A stretch of DNA of 64,000 nt from Piezodorus guildinii (Eukaryota; Arthropoda; Insecta; Hemiptera; Pentatomidae). The stretch lies in assembly GCA_023052935.1 (NCBI GenBank), contig CM041292.1, positions 100,582,587-100,646,586 on the forward strand, given 5' to 3'. The notes under the pieces were generated by a model. That model did no database searches, was not told where the DNA came from, and worked only from the letters and a program-made list of their open reading frames with translations. A program made the translations under genes and the position numbers. Of the stretch, positions 22,155 through 33,666 are shown piece by piece. Position 1 is the stretch's first letter. Every line of letters begins with the position of its first letter.

Positions 22155-25100
22155 TTATTTCACTTCATTTAATTTATAATGACCATAGGCCAAAGTATTG
22201 ATTCCATCTTCTAGTATGTGTCTTTTATTATCAAAAGGAGACAGAGAAACCTTATTTATTTCGGAACTAAAAATATTATGCAGCTTAGATTGTATCATCC
22301 TCATTGGCGTATGCATGATTTCCTTTTTAAATAATACATTTTCATAATCCTCAAAACTAATATATTGTTTTAATGAGCTGTTTTTACGCCTTTAGCTCGC
22401 TTTTTTACATCGTTTTCTGTCATAATAGCGTACATTTTCGCTCTTAATCCCACATATTTTAAAATTATTTTTGAATTGAGCTCATCTTTAAACTTTCCTA
22501 ACTTTTTTTTATTTTTATTCGAATAACATAAATGTGTTTCAGGATAGTCTGAGAAATCAAAATATTGATTCATTTTTTTCATATCTTCATAGACATCATC
22601 TGTTAAGACTCTATAGATAAAGGAATCTGTATCGGTATACATCATCCTCAAGTTTTTTCCAGTATATGTTTTCATCATTATGTCATAATGAAATTGATAC
22701 ATTACAGTTTTTGATAAGTCTAAAATGCACATTCCTATGTATATAGGTTTATTAAACAAGACTTTCGATTTTCCCATGTGAACAGCCACTAAGTTCTCAT
22801 TGTAGATTGTACGGTCAATGAAATTCGGTTTAGCACAAGTTTCATCAACTTTTTACTATCAGTTACTAGTTGAATATTCTGGCGGTTCCGGATATTTTCC
22901 ATCGTTTTACCGAAAACTGCATTGTTAAGCAACTTATAAAAATCTTTTTCAAAATCGTTGGATGCTCCTTTCCTTAGCTCTGTGTTGTATTCTATATACG
23001 ATCGTAGCCATGGTGCTTGGTTAAACTTTAGAACACGGTGAATTTTATCCAATTTTAGCCCATGCTGTAGACCTTGAATCAAATTTTTATAATGTAAGAC
23101 GTAGCGATATCTTTTTCCAAAATGTGTTATTAATTTTTTTGAATTCGAATTTGCGCCCGGTGGTATTATCGCTTCAGGTAAGAACGGTAAATCATCATGT
23201 AAATGGTGAAGTTCTTGAGGATAACTGATGTCAATCTCAAAAATATATCCAATATCGTCATCATCCTTAATCTCGGATATGTTTATACGTTCCGGATTTT
23301 TAACCCATTCAAATCCTCCGTATGGTAAATACATGCTCATCGCTTGCCCATAAAGATTATTAGCGTCTAAATAAATTATATAACTCGATTCTTCGTTTGG
23401 ATTAAAATTAGTCATGTACTTATTATTCGCTTCTGCATACCTGTGCGATACCTGACACAAACCTCCTCGAATACCATGTTCTATCATTAAAATCATATCA
23501 TAATCCTGTAAGAGCTCTATGTTCATTTTTGTATATTTTAACATGGCGTCGAAGGTCAAACCGGGAACGGTAAAATAATGAGCTGGATCAAGTTTATGGG
23601 TCTTCATCATAACATCTCGGAAAGATTCGAAGACGTCACAAAGTAGAAGAACATCACTTTTAACGTATATATCAGCATATTCACCCAAAGATTTACATTT
23701 AAAGTGTTCCCATATGTTTTGAGCGTGTATGTAATCTTCTGCGCCGATATCGCTCACATTCAATTTATTGTAAAAAGCTTCAATTGGTGGTAACTCTGTT
23801 TCATTTAACTTTTCTTCATTATCTAAATAATCGTATGGAAACACACCTTTTCTGGTAACCAATGCTAATTGCTCATCTCTATAATATTTCGATGTTTCCT
23901 TAAATTTATCCAAAGAAAGAGATTTTACAAGATAGTCCAGGCTTCTCGGCATGAATCTGTAAGAATCTATAAACCTCAGTTTCAGTTTTCCAACATGCTT
24001 TGTGAAAGATATGTATTTTTCTTCACTATTCGGTATTACCTCAACTTCTCCAGGGGTATTTCCCAACTCTCTAACTATAAAATGTGCGTCATAATTGCTC
24101 AAATTGTGCATTATGACTGGTAAAAACGAGGGATTAACGCGTTTTAAATTACAATTATTACAAGAAGCTCCTAAGTAGGTTCCAGTTAGGTGGCAGTGGT
24201 CTCTAACTTTTATGTTGTTTTCTTTAAATTCGTCTTGACACATGTAGCATGTTTTAGCTTCAATCCAATCTCCCTCTTCCTGAGATGAGATCCGCATCGG
24301 TTTATTTACTTTGTAAATGTCTTGAATTTTTTTTGCAATATTTGTAATACACTCCATGAAGTGAGAAGCGGCATTGGCTCCCCTATAAACGTAGGGTTGG
24401 TTTATTGGAACATCAACTCCTTCGATTCCTTTAACATATACACAAAATGATATCGGATCGTGCCTCTGATATTTAGTCGTGTTCTTTGACAATTCGCTTA
24501 TAGGAACTAATATCGATTCAAAGTCGGCATAGATCACAAACGGTACTTTGCTTTGTCGCTCCACATTTGAGAATCTGATAAAGTGATCTTTTATCGGTAG
24601 TTCTATTCTTACTGGTTTATTTTCTGAGCAATATATCTTATGTTCTTCAAGTTTCCTACAAACTTCTTTTCCAGAAACGTGGTTGAAATTGTAAAACAGC
24701 GTTTACATATTGTTAATTTATGTTCATGCTGACTGATTTGATTCACGACCAACCTTTCAAAATTCTTTATGTAAACATAATGAGAAGTTTCATCATCAGA
24801 CACGAGTAAAAGATCGCGGTGGTCTTTCAATTCTGTTTTACAGACTCTTAGAGGGTATATCTTATCTTTTTCATCGAGCCCATAGACATTGATGGAGATG
24901 TTATTTACCTTTTCAAAATTTCTTATCTCACTCAGCGAAGTTGGAAATGAAACGCAAGTAAAGTCATACACATGTTCTAAATTGTTATACTTAGTAACGC
25001 GTTGTGCATCCTTTTTTACAAATTTTGATAAAATTGAATACTTAAAACAGTACATATCATTATTCCGCACATTAATGCAAGCTTTCTTTGATTCTATAAA

Positions 25101-25760
25101 GGGGGGGAGTGGAAGATACGTACAACCCCTTAGTGGCAAATACTTGTTAATTCTTAATCTGATCCCATCAACTCCACTCAGCTTCCATCCGCTTTTTTTA
25201 AATTGAGATTCCTCAGCTTCAGTTATGATTTTGTTAAAACTTTTATCGATAAATTTACTAAGATCGATACTTTTAAAGACACAATTGTTTCGTGTTTTAA
25301 ATGCTTTATCCATCTGGTCGCCAACAGAATTTGAAAAAGTGCATTCCAATAGACAATTCACTTTTAAGGCACCATGTTCATTTAGTGAATCTCGAATTTT
25401 ATACACTAAGATGTTCTTAACGCTATCCAGAAACGAGTTAATATCCATAGAATCGGACGATCTGATGAAGAATGATGCCAACCGATTCTGAAATGCTGTC
25501 TCATACTCAACAAGTCCCTGCTTGTCAGGTACGAGTGCTAAAACGGCACTCTTTTGTGGCTCAAATAATTTTAATTTTTTAATCAACGGTTCCTGGGTGC
25601 ATACATTTTCATGTCTTTTACCGTTATAAATATTGGGAAAAACCCCTCCACACCTCGTGCAAGTATAAGTCAATTTACCTATACATGCTTTTTCATGTCT
25701 ACGAAGGTTTTTCAGATACTCGTAGGTATTACCGCATAGGTAACATTTAAACTGATTCAT
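22155..25760 (-). pseudogene. Protein-primed family B DNA polymerase, left-arm copy (three frameshifts)
   Basis: This is the mirror copy of the polymerase at 26758-30367 and encodes the same domains in the same order. Compared with the right arm it has a 1-nt loss near 24690, just before the exonuclease domain, and a 2-nt shorter junction near 22834, between polymerase motifs B and C. It also has a 1-nt loss near 22378 that cuts off the C-terminal 70 or so residues. The open pieces are 24609-25760, 22789-24564 and 22370-22789. One substitution seen is Ala for Val in the line before motif A. The start (ATG at 25760) opens directly on a C2HC zinc finger and matches the right arm. With three breaks it cannot make a complete enzyme. 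Since the differences are mainly single-base indels, some may be consensus errors in a hard-to-assemble palindrome. Confidence 0.85.
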
Positions 25761-26215
25761 TTTTAAGTATTAATTTAAAAATGTCTGAACCAAGATAAAT
25801 GTAATAATGCACACAACTTACCTCTCGTGGACTAATGGGACAAAATCTTCTATAAAACTCAAATAATCGAAAAATATCAATCACACCAAAGAATTAAGAA
25901 ATATTCTTTAAACTTAAATAGCAGCAACAGCAACAAATCAATGTGTTCTCTTTGAAGTCTGAAGCAAAAATGACAGAATATGGATATGACAGGTAACTCC
26001 TTAACTATCAATTGGTTACCCCCACCACCTCATATTTTACCCCCACCACCTCATATTTACCCCCCCACCACCTCATATTTTACCCCCACCACCTCATATT
26101 TTACCCCCACCACCTCAGTTTTTATCCCCAACACTTCAGTTGTCATTGGATGTTACACTTAGTTAAGGTAAAACAAGATGGGAAACATATTGGTAATATC
26201 AAGGATTCTAAATAC
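25761..26215 (-). promoter_or_regulatory. Upstream region of the left polymerase with 21-bp minisatellite (5 units)
   Basis: This is the presumed 5' region of the left copy. Five units of a 21-bp repeat (ccccaccacctcatatttta type) lie at about 26026-26125. ACTTACCT at 25816-25823 is a perfect splice-donor word on the minus strand (AGGTAAGT). A cagcaacagcaac run lies at about 25922-25935. The G-rich strand of the minisatellite runs with the gene and could form G-quadruplexes. Confidence 0.5.
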
Positions 26216-26261
26216 ATGAACCCCCAGAACTTCTATTTTTTCCGGAAATCTGAACCTCTCC
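26216..26261. other. Unpaired spacer at the palindrome centre
   Basis: 46 bp (starts atgaacccccag, ends ctgaacctctcc) have no inverted counterpart. They separate arm ends aaatac and gtattt. A loop this small is typical of a fold-back or template-switch event in which the replicating strand turned on itself. Confidence 0.8.
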
Positions 26262-26757
26262 GTATTTAGAATCCTTGATATTGCCAATATGTTTCCCATC
26301 TTGTTTTACCTTAACTAAGTGTAACATCCAATGACAACTGAAGTGTTGGGGATAAAAACTGAGGTGGTGGGGGTAAAATATGAGGTGGTGGGGGTAAAAT
26401 ATGAGGTGGTGGGGGTAAAATATGAGGTGGTGGGGGTAAAATATGAGGTGGTGGGGGGTAAATATGAGGTGGTGGGGGTAAAATATGAGGTGGTGGGGGT
26501 AACCAATTGATAGTTAAGGAGTTACCTGTCATATCCATATTCTGTCATTTTTGCTTCAGACTTCAAAGAGAACACATTGATTTGTTGCTGTTGCTGCTAT
26601 TTAAGTTTAAAGAATATTTCTTAATTCTTTGGTGTGATTGATATTTTTCGATTATTTGAGTTTTATAGAAGATTTTGTCCCATTAGTCCACGAGAGGTAA
26701 GTTGTGTGCATTATTACGTTTATCTTGGTTCAGACATTTTTAAATTAATACTTAAAA
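26262..26757 (+). promoter_or_regulatory. Upstream region of the right polymerase with 21-bp minisatellite (7 units)
   Basis: Mirror of 25761-26215, but with seven rather than five units of taaaatatgaggtggtggggg at about 26348-26500. AGGTAAGT at 26695-26702 is a consensus splice donor, 55 nt before the ATG. A cttggttcag acceptor-like word ends at 26733, but the resulting 37-nt intron would be unusually short, so splicing here is uncertain. No clear TATA box. Confidence 0.5.
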
Positions 26758-29700
26758 ATGAATCAGTTTAAATGTTACCTATGCGGTAATACCTACGAGT
26801 ATCTGAAAAACCTTCGTAGACATGAAAAAGCATGTATAGGTAAATTGACTTATACTTGCACGAGGTGTGGAGGGGTTTTTCCCAATATTTATAACGGTAA
26901 AAGACATGAAAATGTATGCACCCAGGAACCGTTGATTAAAAAATTAAAATTATTTGAGCCACAAAAGAGTGCCGTTTTAGCACTCGTACCTGACAAGCAG
27001 GGACTTGTTGAGTATGAGACAGCATTTCAGAATCGGTTGGCATCATTCTTCATCAGATCGTCCGATTCTATGGATATTAACTCGTTTCTGGATAGCGTTA
27101 AGAACATCTTAGTGTATAAAATTCGAGATTCACTAAATGAACATGGAGCCTTAAAAGTGAATTGTCTATTGGAATGCACTTTTTCAAATTCTGTTGGCGA
27201 CCAGATGGATAAAGCATTTAAAACACGAAACAATTGTGTCTTTAAAAGTATCGATCTTAGTAAATTTATCGATAAAAGTTTTAACAAAATCATAACTGAA
27301 GCTGAGGAATCTCAATTTAAAAAAAGCGGATGGAAGCTGAGTGGAGTTGATGGGATCAGATTAAGAATTAACAAGTATTTGCCACTAAGGGGTTGTACGT
27401 ATCTTCCACTCCCCCCCTTTATAGAATCAAAGAAAGCTTGCATTAATGTGCGGAATAATGATATGTACTGTTTTAAGTATTCAATTTTATCAAAATTTGT
27501 AAAAAAGGATGCACAACGCGTTACTAAGTATAACAATTTAGAACATGTGTATGACTTTACTTGCGTTTCATTTCCAACTTCGCTGAGTGAGATAAGAAAT
27601 TTTGAAAAGGTAAATAACATCTCCATCAATGTCTATGGGCTCGATGAAAAAGATAAGATATACCCTCTAAGAGTCTGTAAAACAGAATTGAAAGACCACC
27701 GCGATCTTTTACTCGTGTCTGATGATGAAACTTCTCATTATGTTTACATAAAGAATTTTGAAAGGTTGGTCGTGAATCAAATCAGTCAGCATGAACATAA
27801 ATTAACAATATGTAAACGCTGTTTTACACATTTCAACCACGTTTCTGGAAAAGAAGTTTGTAGGAAACTTGAAGAACATAAGATATATTGCTCAGAAAAT
27901 AAACCAGTAAGAATAGAACTACCGATAAAAGATCACTTTATCAGATTCTCAAATGTGGAGCGACAAAGCAAAGTACCGTTTGTGATCTATGCCGACTTTG
28001 AATCGATATTAGTTCCTATAAGCGAATTGTCAAAGAACACGACTAAATATCAGAGGCACGATCCGATATCATTTTGTGTATATGTTAAAGGAATCGAAGG
28101 AGTTGATGTTCCAATAAACCAACCCTACGTTTATAGGGGAGCCAATGCCGCTTCTCACTTCATGGAGTGTATTACAAATATTGCAAAAAAAATTCAAGAC
28201 ATTTACAAAGTAAATAAACCGATGCGGATCTCATCTCAGGAAGAGGGAGATTGGATTGAAGCTAAAACATGCTACATGTGTCAAGACGAATTTAAAGAAA
28301 ACAACATAAAAGTTAGAGACCACTGCCACCTAACTGGAACCTACTTAGGAGCTTCTTGTAATAATTGTAATTTAAAACGCGTTAATCCCTCGTTTTTACC
28401 AGTCATAATGCACAATTTGAGCAATTATGACGCACATTTTATAGTTAGAGAGTTGGGAAATACCCCTGGAGAAGTTGAGGTAATACCGAATAGTGAAGAA
28501 AAATACATATCTTTCACAAAGCATGTTGGAAAACTGAAACTGAGGTTTATAGATTCTTACAGATTCATGCCGAGAAGCCTGGACTATCTTGTAAAATCTC
28601 TTTCTTTGGATAAATTTAAGGAAACATCGAAATATTATAGAGATGAGCAATTAGCATTGGTTACCAGAAAAGGTGTGTTTCCATACGATTATTTAGATAA
28701 TGAAGAAAAGTTAAATGAAACAGAGTTACCACCAATTGAAGCTTTTTACAATAAATTGAATGTGAGCGATATCGGCGCAGAAGATTACATACACGCTCAA
28801 AACATATGGGAACACTTTAAATGTAAATCTTTGGGTGAATATGCTGATATATACGTTAAAAGTGATGTTCTTCTACTTTGTGACGTCTTCGAATCTTTCC
28901 GAGATGTTATGATGAAGACCCATAAACTTGATCCAGCTCATTATTTTACCGTTCCCGGTTTGACCTTCGACGCCATGTTAAAATATACAAAAATGAACAT
29001 AGAGCTCTTACAGGATTATGATATGATTTTAATGATAGAACATGGTATTCGAGGAGGTTTGTGTCAGGTATCGCACAGGTATGTAGAAGCGAATAATAAG
29101 TACATGACTAATTTTAATCCAAACGAAGAATCGAGTTATATAATTTATTTAGACGCTAATAATCTTTATGGGCAAGCGATGAGCATGTATTTACCATACG
29201 GAGGATTTGAATGGGTTAAAAATCCGGAACGTATAAACATATCCGAGATTAAGGATGATGACGATATTGGATATATTTTTGAGATTGACATCAGTTATCC
29301 TCAAGAACTTCACCATTTACATGATGATTTACCGTTCTTACCTGAAGCGATAATACCACCGGGCGCAAATTCGAATTCAAAAAAATTAATAACACATTTT
29401 GGAAAAAGATATCGCTACGTCTTACATTATAAAAATTTGATTCAAGGTCTACAGCATGGGCTAAAATTGGATAAAATTCACCGTGTTCTAAAGTTTAACC
29501 AAGCACCATGGCTACGATCGTATATAGAATACAACACAGAGCTAAGGAAAGGAGCATCCAACGATTTTGAAAAAGATTTTTATAAGTTGCTTAACAATGC
29601 AGTTTTCGGTAAAACGATGGAAAATATCCGGAACCGCCAGAATATTCAACTAGTAACTGATAGTAAAAAGTTGATGAAACTTGTTCGCTAAACCGAATTT

Positions 29701-30367
29701 CATTGACCGTACAATCTACAATGAGAACTTAGTGGCTGTTCACATGGGAAAATCGAAAGTCTTGTTTAATAAACCTATATACATAGGAATGTGCATTTTA
29801 GACTTATCAAAAACTGTAATGTATCAATTTCATTATGACATAATGATGAAAACATATACTGGAAAAAACTTGAGGATGATGTATACCGATACAGATTCCT
29901 TTATCTATAGAGTCTTAACAGATGATGTCTATGAAGATATGAAAAAAATGAATCAATATTTTGATTTCTCAGACTATCCTGAAACACATTTATGTTATTC
30001 GAATAAAAATAAAAAAAAGTTAGGAAAGTTTAAAGATGAGCTCAATTCAAAAATAATTTTAAAATATGTGGGATTAAGAGCGAAAATGTACGCTATTATG
30101 ACAGAAAACGATGTAAAAAAGCGAGCTAAAGGCGTAAAAACAGTCTCATTAAAACAATATATTAGTTTTGAGGATTATGAAAATGTATTATTTAAAAAGG
30201 AAATCATGCATACGCCAATGAGGATGATACAATCTAAGCTGCATAATATTTTTAGTTCCGAAATAAATAAGGTTTCTCTGTCTCCTTTTGATAATAAAAG
30301 ACACATACTAGAAGATGGAATCAATACTTTGGCCTATGGTCATTATAAATTAAATGAAGTGAAATAA
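26758..30367 (+). pseudogene. Protein-primed family B DNA polymerase, right-arm copy (one frameshift)
   Basis: Frame 1 (26758-29691, 977 residues) and frame 2 (29681-30367) together span about 1,200 residues, normal for Polinton/adintovirus pPolB. In order: C2HC zinc fingers at residues 6-26 and 34-54; a third Cys/His cluster at 352-378; exonuclease motif I YADFES (D413, E415); an endonuclease-VII-like block, C505-C508 then DHCH 521-524 then C534-C537; exonuclease II NYD (556-558); exonuclease III YVKSD (699-703); polymerase motif A YLDANNLYG (D799); a long TPR2-type insert; motif B KLLNNAVFG (943-951). In frame 2, motif C YTDTDS (D70, D72) and KMY (135-137). The break near 29685 is a 1-nt excess and leaves motif C out of frame. 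This family replicates linear DNA from a terminal protein and acts in the nucleus. It is the better preserved of the two copies and probably inactive unless the break is a sequencing error. Confidence 0.9.
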
Positions 30368-33300
30368 TATAAAGATTATTTTGGTAATAATAAGAAACAA
30401 AACGCGAATTTACCATTTTTGTCTTTGGCCTGAAAAAAAAAAACTAAGCTAACAAATAATAAAAATGATGGTTCATGGTGTGGCAATATGTTTGTTCACT
30501 AATGAATTTGGAATATTTTGGCGGTCTTTAAATTAATAAAGCCATCTCAGCAAGGCAGCCATCGCATAATGTCTCGAAAGAGAAATGTACAGAGTATCAA
30601 ACAAAGGTTTTATCTGTATGGGTAAATAAAAAATTGTTTAAATCTATTCACCATGAATGAAAGGGGTCACTGTCACGGTTTGAACACCTATAAACCCTGA
30701 ATGAAGGTCAATGGCATGGTTTGAACACCTGTAAACTAGAATGTGTGAGTGAATGTGAGGTGAATAGAATAAACCTGCAGAATAATTTCGATGCTCATAT
30801 TTCTCTTTCAAATACATAAAGAAAAAAAAAAATTATAAAGTATATGGTGTTGTTAATTTATTGAAGATTAAATAGTCATTGCCGCACCTTGCCGACCACC
30901 TCAACAGCAAATATTTCGTTTATGCCATCAGGTGAAAAATTAAATTTCAATGTGATTATACATTACCAAAAAAAAGAGATGATTTTATTTTTTTATAAGC
31001 ATAAATTTAGTTTAATTCTTGTTTGTGTTAGAAATTATATTTTATGAATTCTGATTTTCAATAAACTTCATTTTTTCGTTTAATTTGTACACATCTTTAT
31101 TGTAAAAATCACGTTGTAAAATAAAATAAAAACCTCTTCGATGTACCTTTACCTTGACGGGGTGAAGAGGCTTAAGGCTTAATGCCGAACTAAAAAAGGT
31201 ACAAAACTTTGTCTACTAATAATGCTGTTAACTAAAATGAATAAAATGTTTACGATGTACTATATTATTTTACTAGAATATAACACTGTTTATACTTTAG
31301 CAAGAGATGCAGAGAAGATAAGGAAGTTGTTTCGATGGAATTAACGTTATCATTGTTTATTTCTTTAGATAGAACTCCGGATTATAGCGAAGTTAGGTAG
31401 AAGACCGAAGGTGGCCGGGAGTAGCCGAACAGCCCCGAATACATCGTAAAGGCAGTTGTGAGTGTAATTGCAGAGCAAAATAGTTAATTATAAGTAAATA
31501 TTGCTTAAAAATAGTACAAAATGGTCTAAGTATATGATAAAACAATTAAAAGTATTATGTTTAAACCAAATAAATTTCCGTCCGAAGTAGGTAAAAGTTT
31601 TATATTATTGCTTATTTATATATTAAGAAATTATCTGTACAAAGTTAATATTTACGTCTTAAATTGATGTTACGATTAAATCATTAGGGATTTACTATAC
31701 TAAGAGATAAAACGTACAAGGTCTGCATTATATTTATATATATACTTAAGAGGAGAAAAAGTCTTAGAGCTTAAGGAACCCAGTATCGCTACTTAAATTG
31801 TAGGATTAAGGATCAAAGTTCAAAGCTGTATAGGATTAAGAAGGTCTATAACGATGTTTATATTAAAGCCATCAGGAAGGTTCAAAGTCCATGTTTACGT
31901 TTAAGCTTAAGTAACCTTTTATCGTTATTTAAATAGTAGGATTAAGGATCAAAGTTCAAAGCTGTATAGGATTAAGAAGCCCTATAACGATGTTTATATT
32001 AAAGCCACTAAGAAGGTTCAAAGTCCATGGTCCAAGAGCTTAAGGAACCTTTTATCGCTATTTAAATAGTAGGGTTAAGGACCAAAGTTCAAAGCTGTAT
32101 AGTATTAAGAAGGTCTATAACGATGTTTATATTGAAGCCGTTAAGAGGGTTCAAAGTCCATGTTTACGTTTCAATTATCAACATGCTTAAACATGATCCA
32201 AACCTGTTTGTACATGTTCATACCCTTTTAAATTATTGCAACGGTGGCGTGATAAAACAAAATGGCGGCTGAAAAAACTTACTTGAAAAAGTATAAAATA
32301 TTATTGGAAAGATAACATAAAATATTCCGGAGAGATGGACTCTGGTGGGCACATTAAAAAGTAGAGCTGGTGCTGCGCTCTTGCGGATTCTTTAGAAATG
32401 GGGTATGTTCTGCGACTATGTGAAGAGAAAATAAAAGTAAACAAACAGTGGAAATGTTAATACCTATTGAACATGCTTCTGAATTTGTAAACAAAGAGGA
32501 AGTTTCAGAACATAAAGTAAGCACATACGAAGCTAAAATGTAAACATTGGAAAGGTTTTGTAACAGCAAGGGAGGTTTCCGAAAATGTAAACAATGGGGA
32601 GGTTATGTAACAGTTTGGAAGGTTTCATAAATGTAAGCATTGAGAAGGTTGCGGAAAATGTAAACATTGGGAAGGTTATGTAACAGCAAGGGAGGTTTCA
32701 GATATTGTAAACAACGGGAAGGTTATGTAACAGCAAGGGATGCTTCAGATAATGTAAACAACGGGAAGGTTATGTAACAGTAAGGGAGGTTTAAAAAAAT
32801 GTAAACAATAGTAAGGTTATGTAACAGCAAGGGAGGTTCCGTAAAAGCACACATTACAATTCGACCATCGGACCTAGCCGGGAGGAACTCTCAAGTTAGG
32901 CACTCTGATTGGTTAACTAATGAAGGAGTGGGGGGGGAGCAAAATGGCGGCCGAGTAGACTCATGCTGTTTACACTGTTACGTCATAATACCAATATGGC
33001 GTCCGGGTAGACTCATGCTTTATAAATACTAAATTAGCCCAAAACGTAGGGAAAAGGAAATGGACGTCGGGTAGACTCATGCTTTGTAAAGACTTAATAC
33101 GCTCAAAACGTAGGGAAAAGAAAATGGACGCCGGGTAGACTCAAGCTTTATAACCTCAAACAGGGGTCACGTGACCAAAAAGGGGCGTGGCCTACTGGTT
33201 TAGGTTAGGTTGATATAGGGTCACGTGACTAAAAAGGGGCGTGGCCCGGTGGTTTAGGTTAGGTCGATGGCGCGAACCAGCGTGGTTAAGGTTAGGTCGT

Positions 33301-33660
33301 AGTCGAAATTCAAATTCAAATCTCCCGCCATAGGTCACGTGACCAAATGCTGGCCTCTGATTGGCTGCGCAAAAAAGTGTGCCAGCTCGCCCAATTCTTA
33401 TCTACTAATAAACTTTTATATGTATAATTTTTTTGGTATTGTATAGTGATGACAAGGTTCCTTTGTTTATATTTTAAAAGAAATCGAATATTAAATCGAT
33501 AAATAAAACCAATAATATAAGGTTAGATTGGATTGGTTAGATCGCGAACGACAGGTAGATCGCGAACGATCGTTCACTAAAGGCCAGTTTTGGCGGGAAA
33601 CCATGGGCGCCGCCATCTTGCTCCGGAGCCCTGCGCCAGAACCGGCATTTTACATCTACT
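30368..33660. other. Right arm, non-coding outer half (mirror of 18866-22154)
   Basis: Contains in mirror order the AT-rich stretch with AATAAA words (polyadenylation candidate near 31062), the 135-bp repeats (about 31760-32169), the 40-bp repeats (32536-32846), the 64-bp TATAAAG repeats (32936-33153), the E-box units and CDE/CHR-like module (33161-33376), and the terminal E2F-like (33588-33600) and YY1-like (33609-33619) sites. Small differences from the left arm, such as one extra TA unit near 31738, were seen. Confidence 0.75.
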
Positions 33661-33666
33661 AACGTG
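33661..33666 (+). repeat. 6-bp target-site duplication, right copy (AACGTG)
   Basis: Follows the terminal CTACT directly and equals the hexamer at 18860-18865. Confidence 0.8.

Larger units (their letters stand above)
18866..33660. mobile_element. Giant palindromic Polinton/Maverick-like element
   Basis: The left arm (18866-26215) and right arm (26262-33660) are reverse complements along their whole length, with a 46-bp unpaired spacer at 26216-26261. Termini are AGTAG/CTACT, and a 6-bp duplication (AACGTG) flanks the element. Each arm holds one family B DNA polymerase gene transcribed outward from the centre, and an outer 3.3 kb without convincing ORFs but with several tandem repeats. Arms differ at only a handful of positions that I noticed, mostly 1-2 nt indels plus two extra units of a 21-bp minisatellite in the right arm. 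Ordinary Polintons are 15-20 kb with TIRs of hundreds of bases and also encode integrase, protease, ATPase and capsid proteins; none of these is visible here. I infer a deletion derivative that became fully symmetric. An assembly artefact (false inverted duplication) is the main alternative, but the flanking 6-bp repeat argues against it. Confidence 0.85.

Noticed and set aside
24889..25491. Plus-strand ORFs of 88-105 codons opposite the left polymerase (and mirror copies at 27027-27629)
   Set aside because: Antisense shadows of the polymerase frame; no independent coding signs.
25980..26538. Pro/Thr/Ser-rich ORFs near the palindrome centre
   Set aside because: Translation of the 21-bp minisatellite in several frames; length changes with repeat number.
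26697..26733. 37-nt intron before the right polymerase ATG
   Set aside because: Donor is good but the intron would be shorter than usual for insects; kept only as a possible donor.
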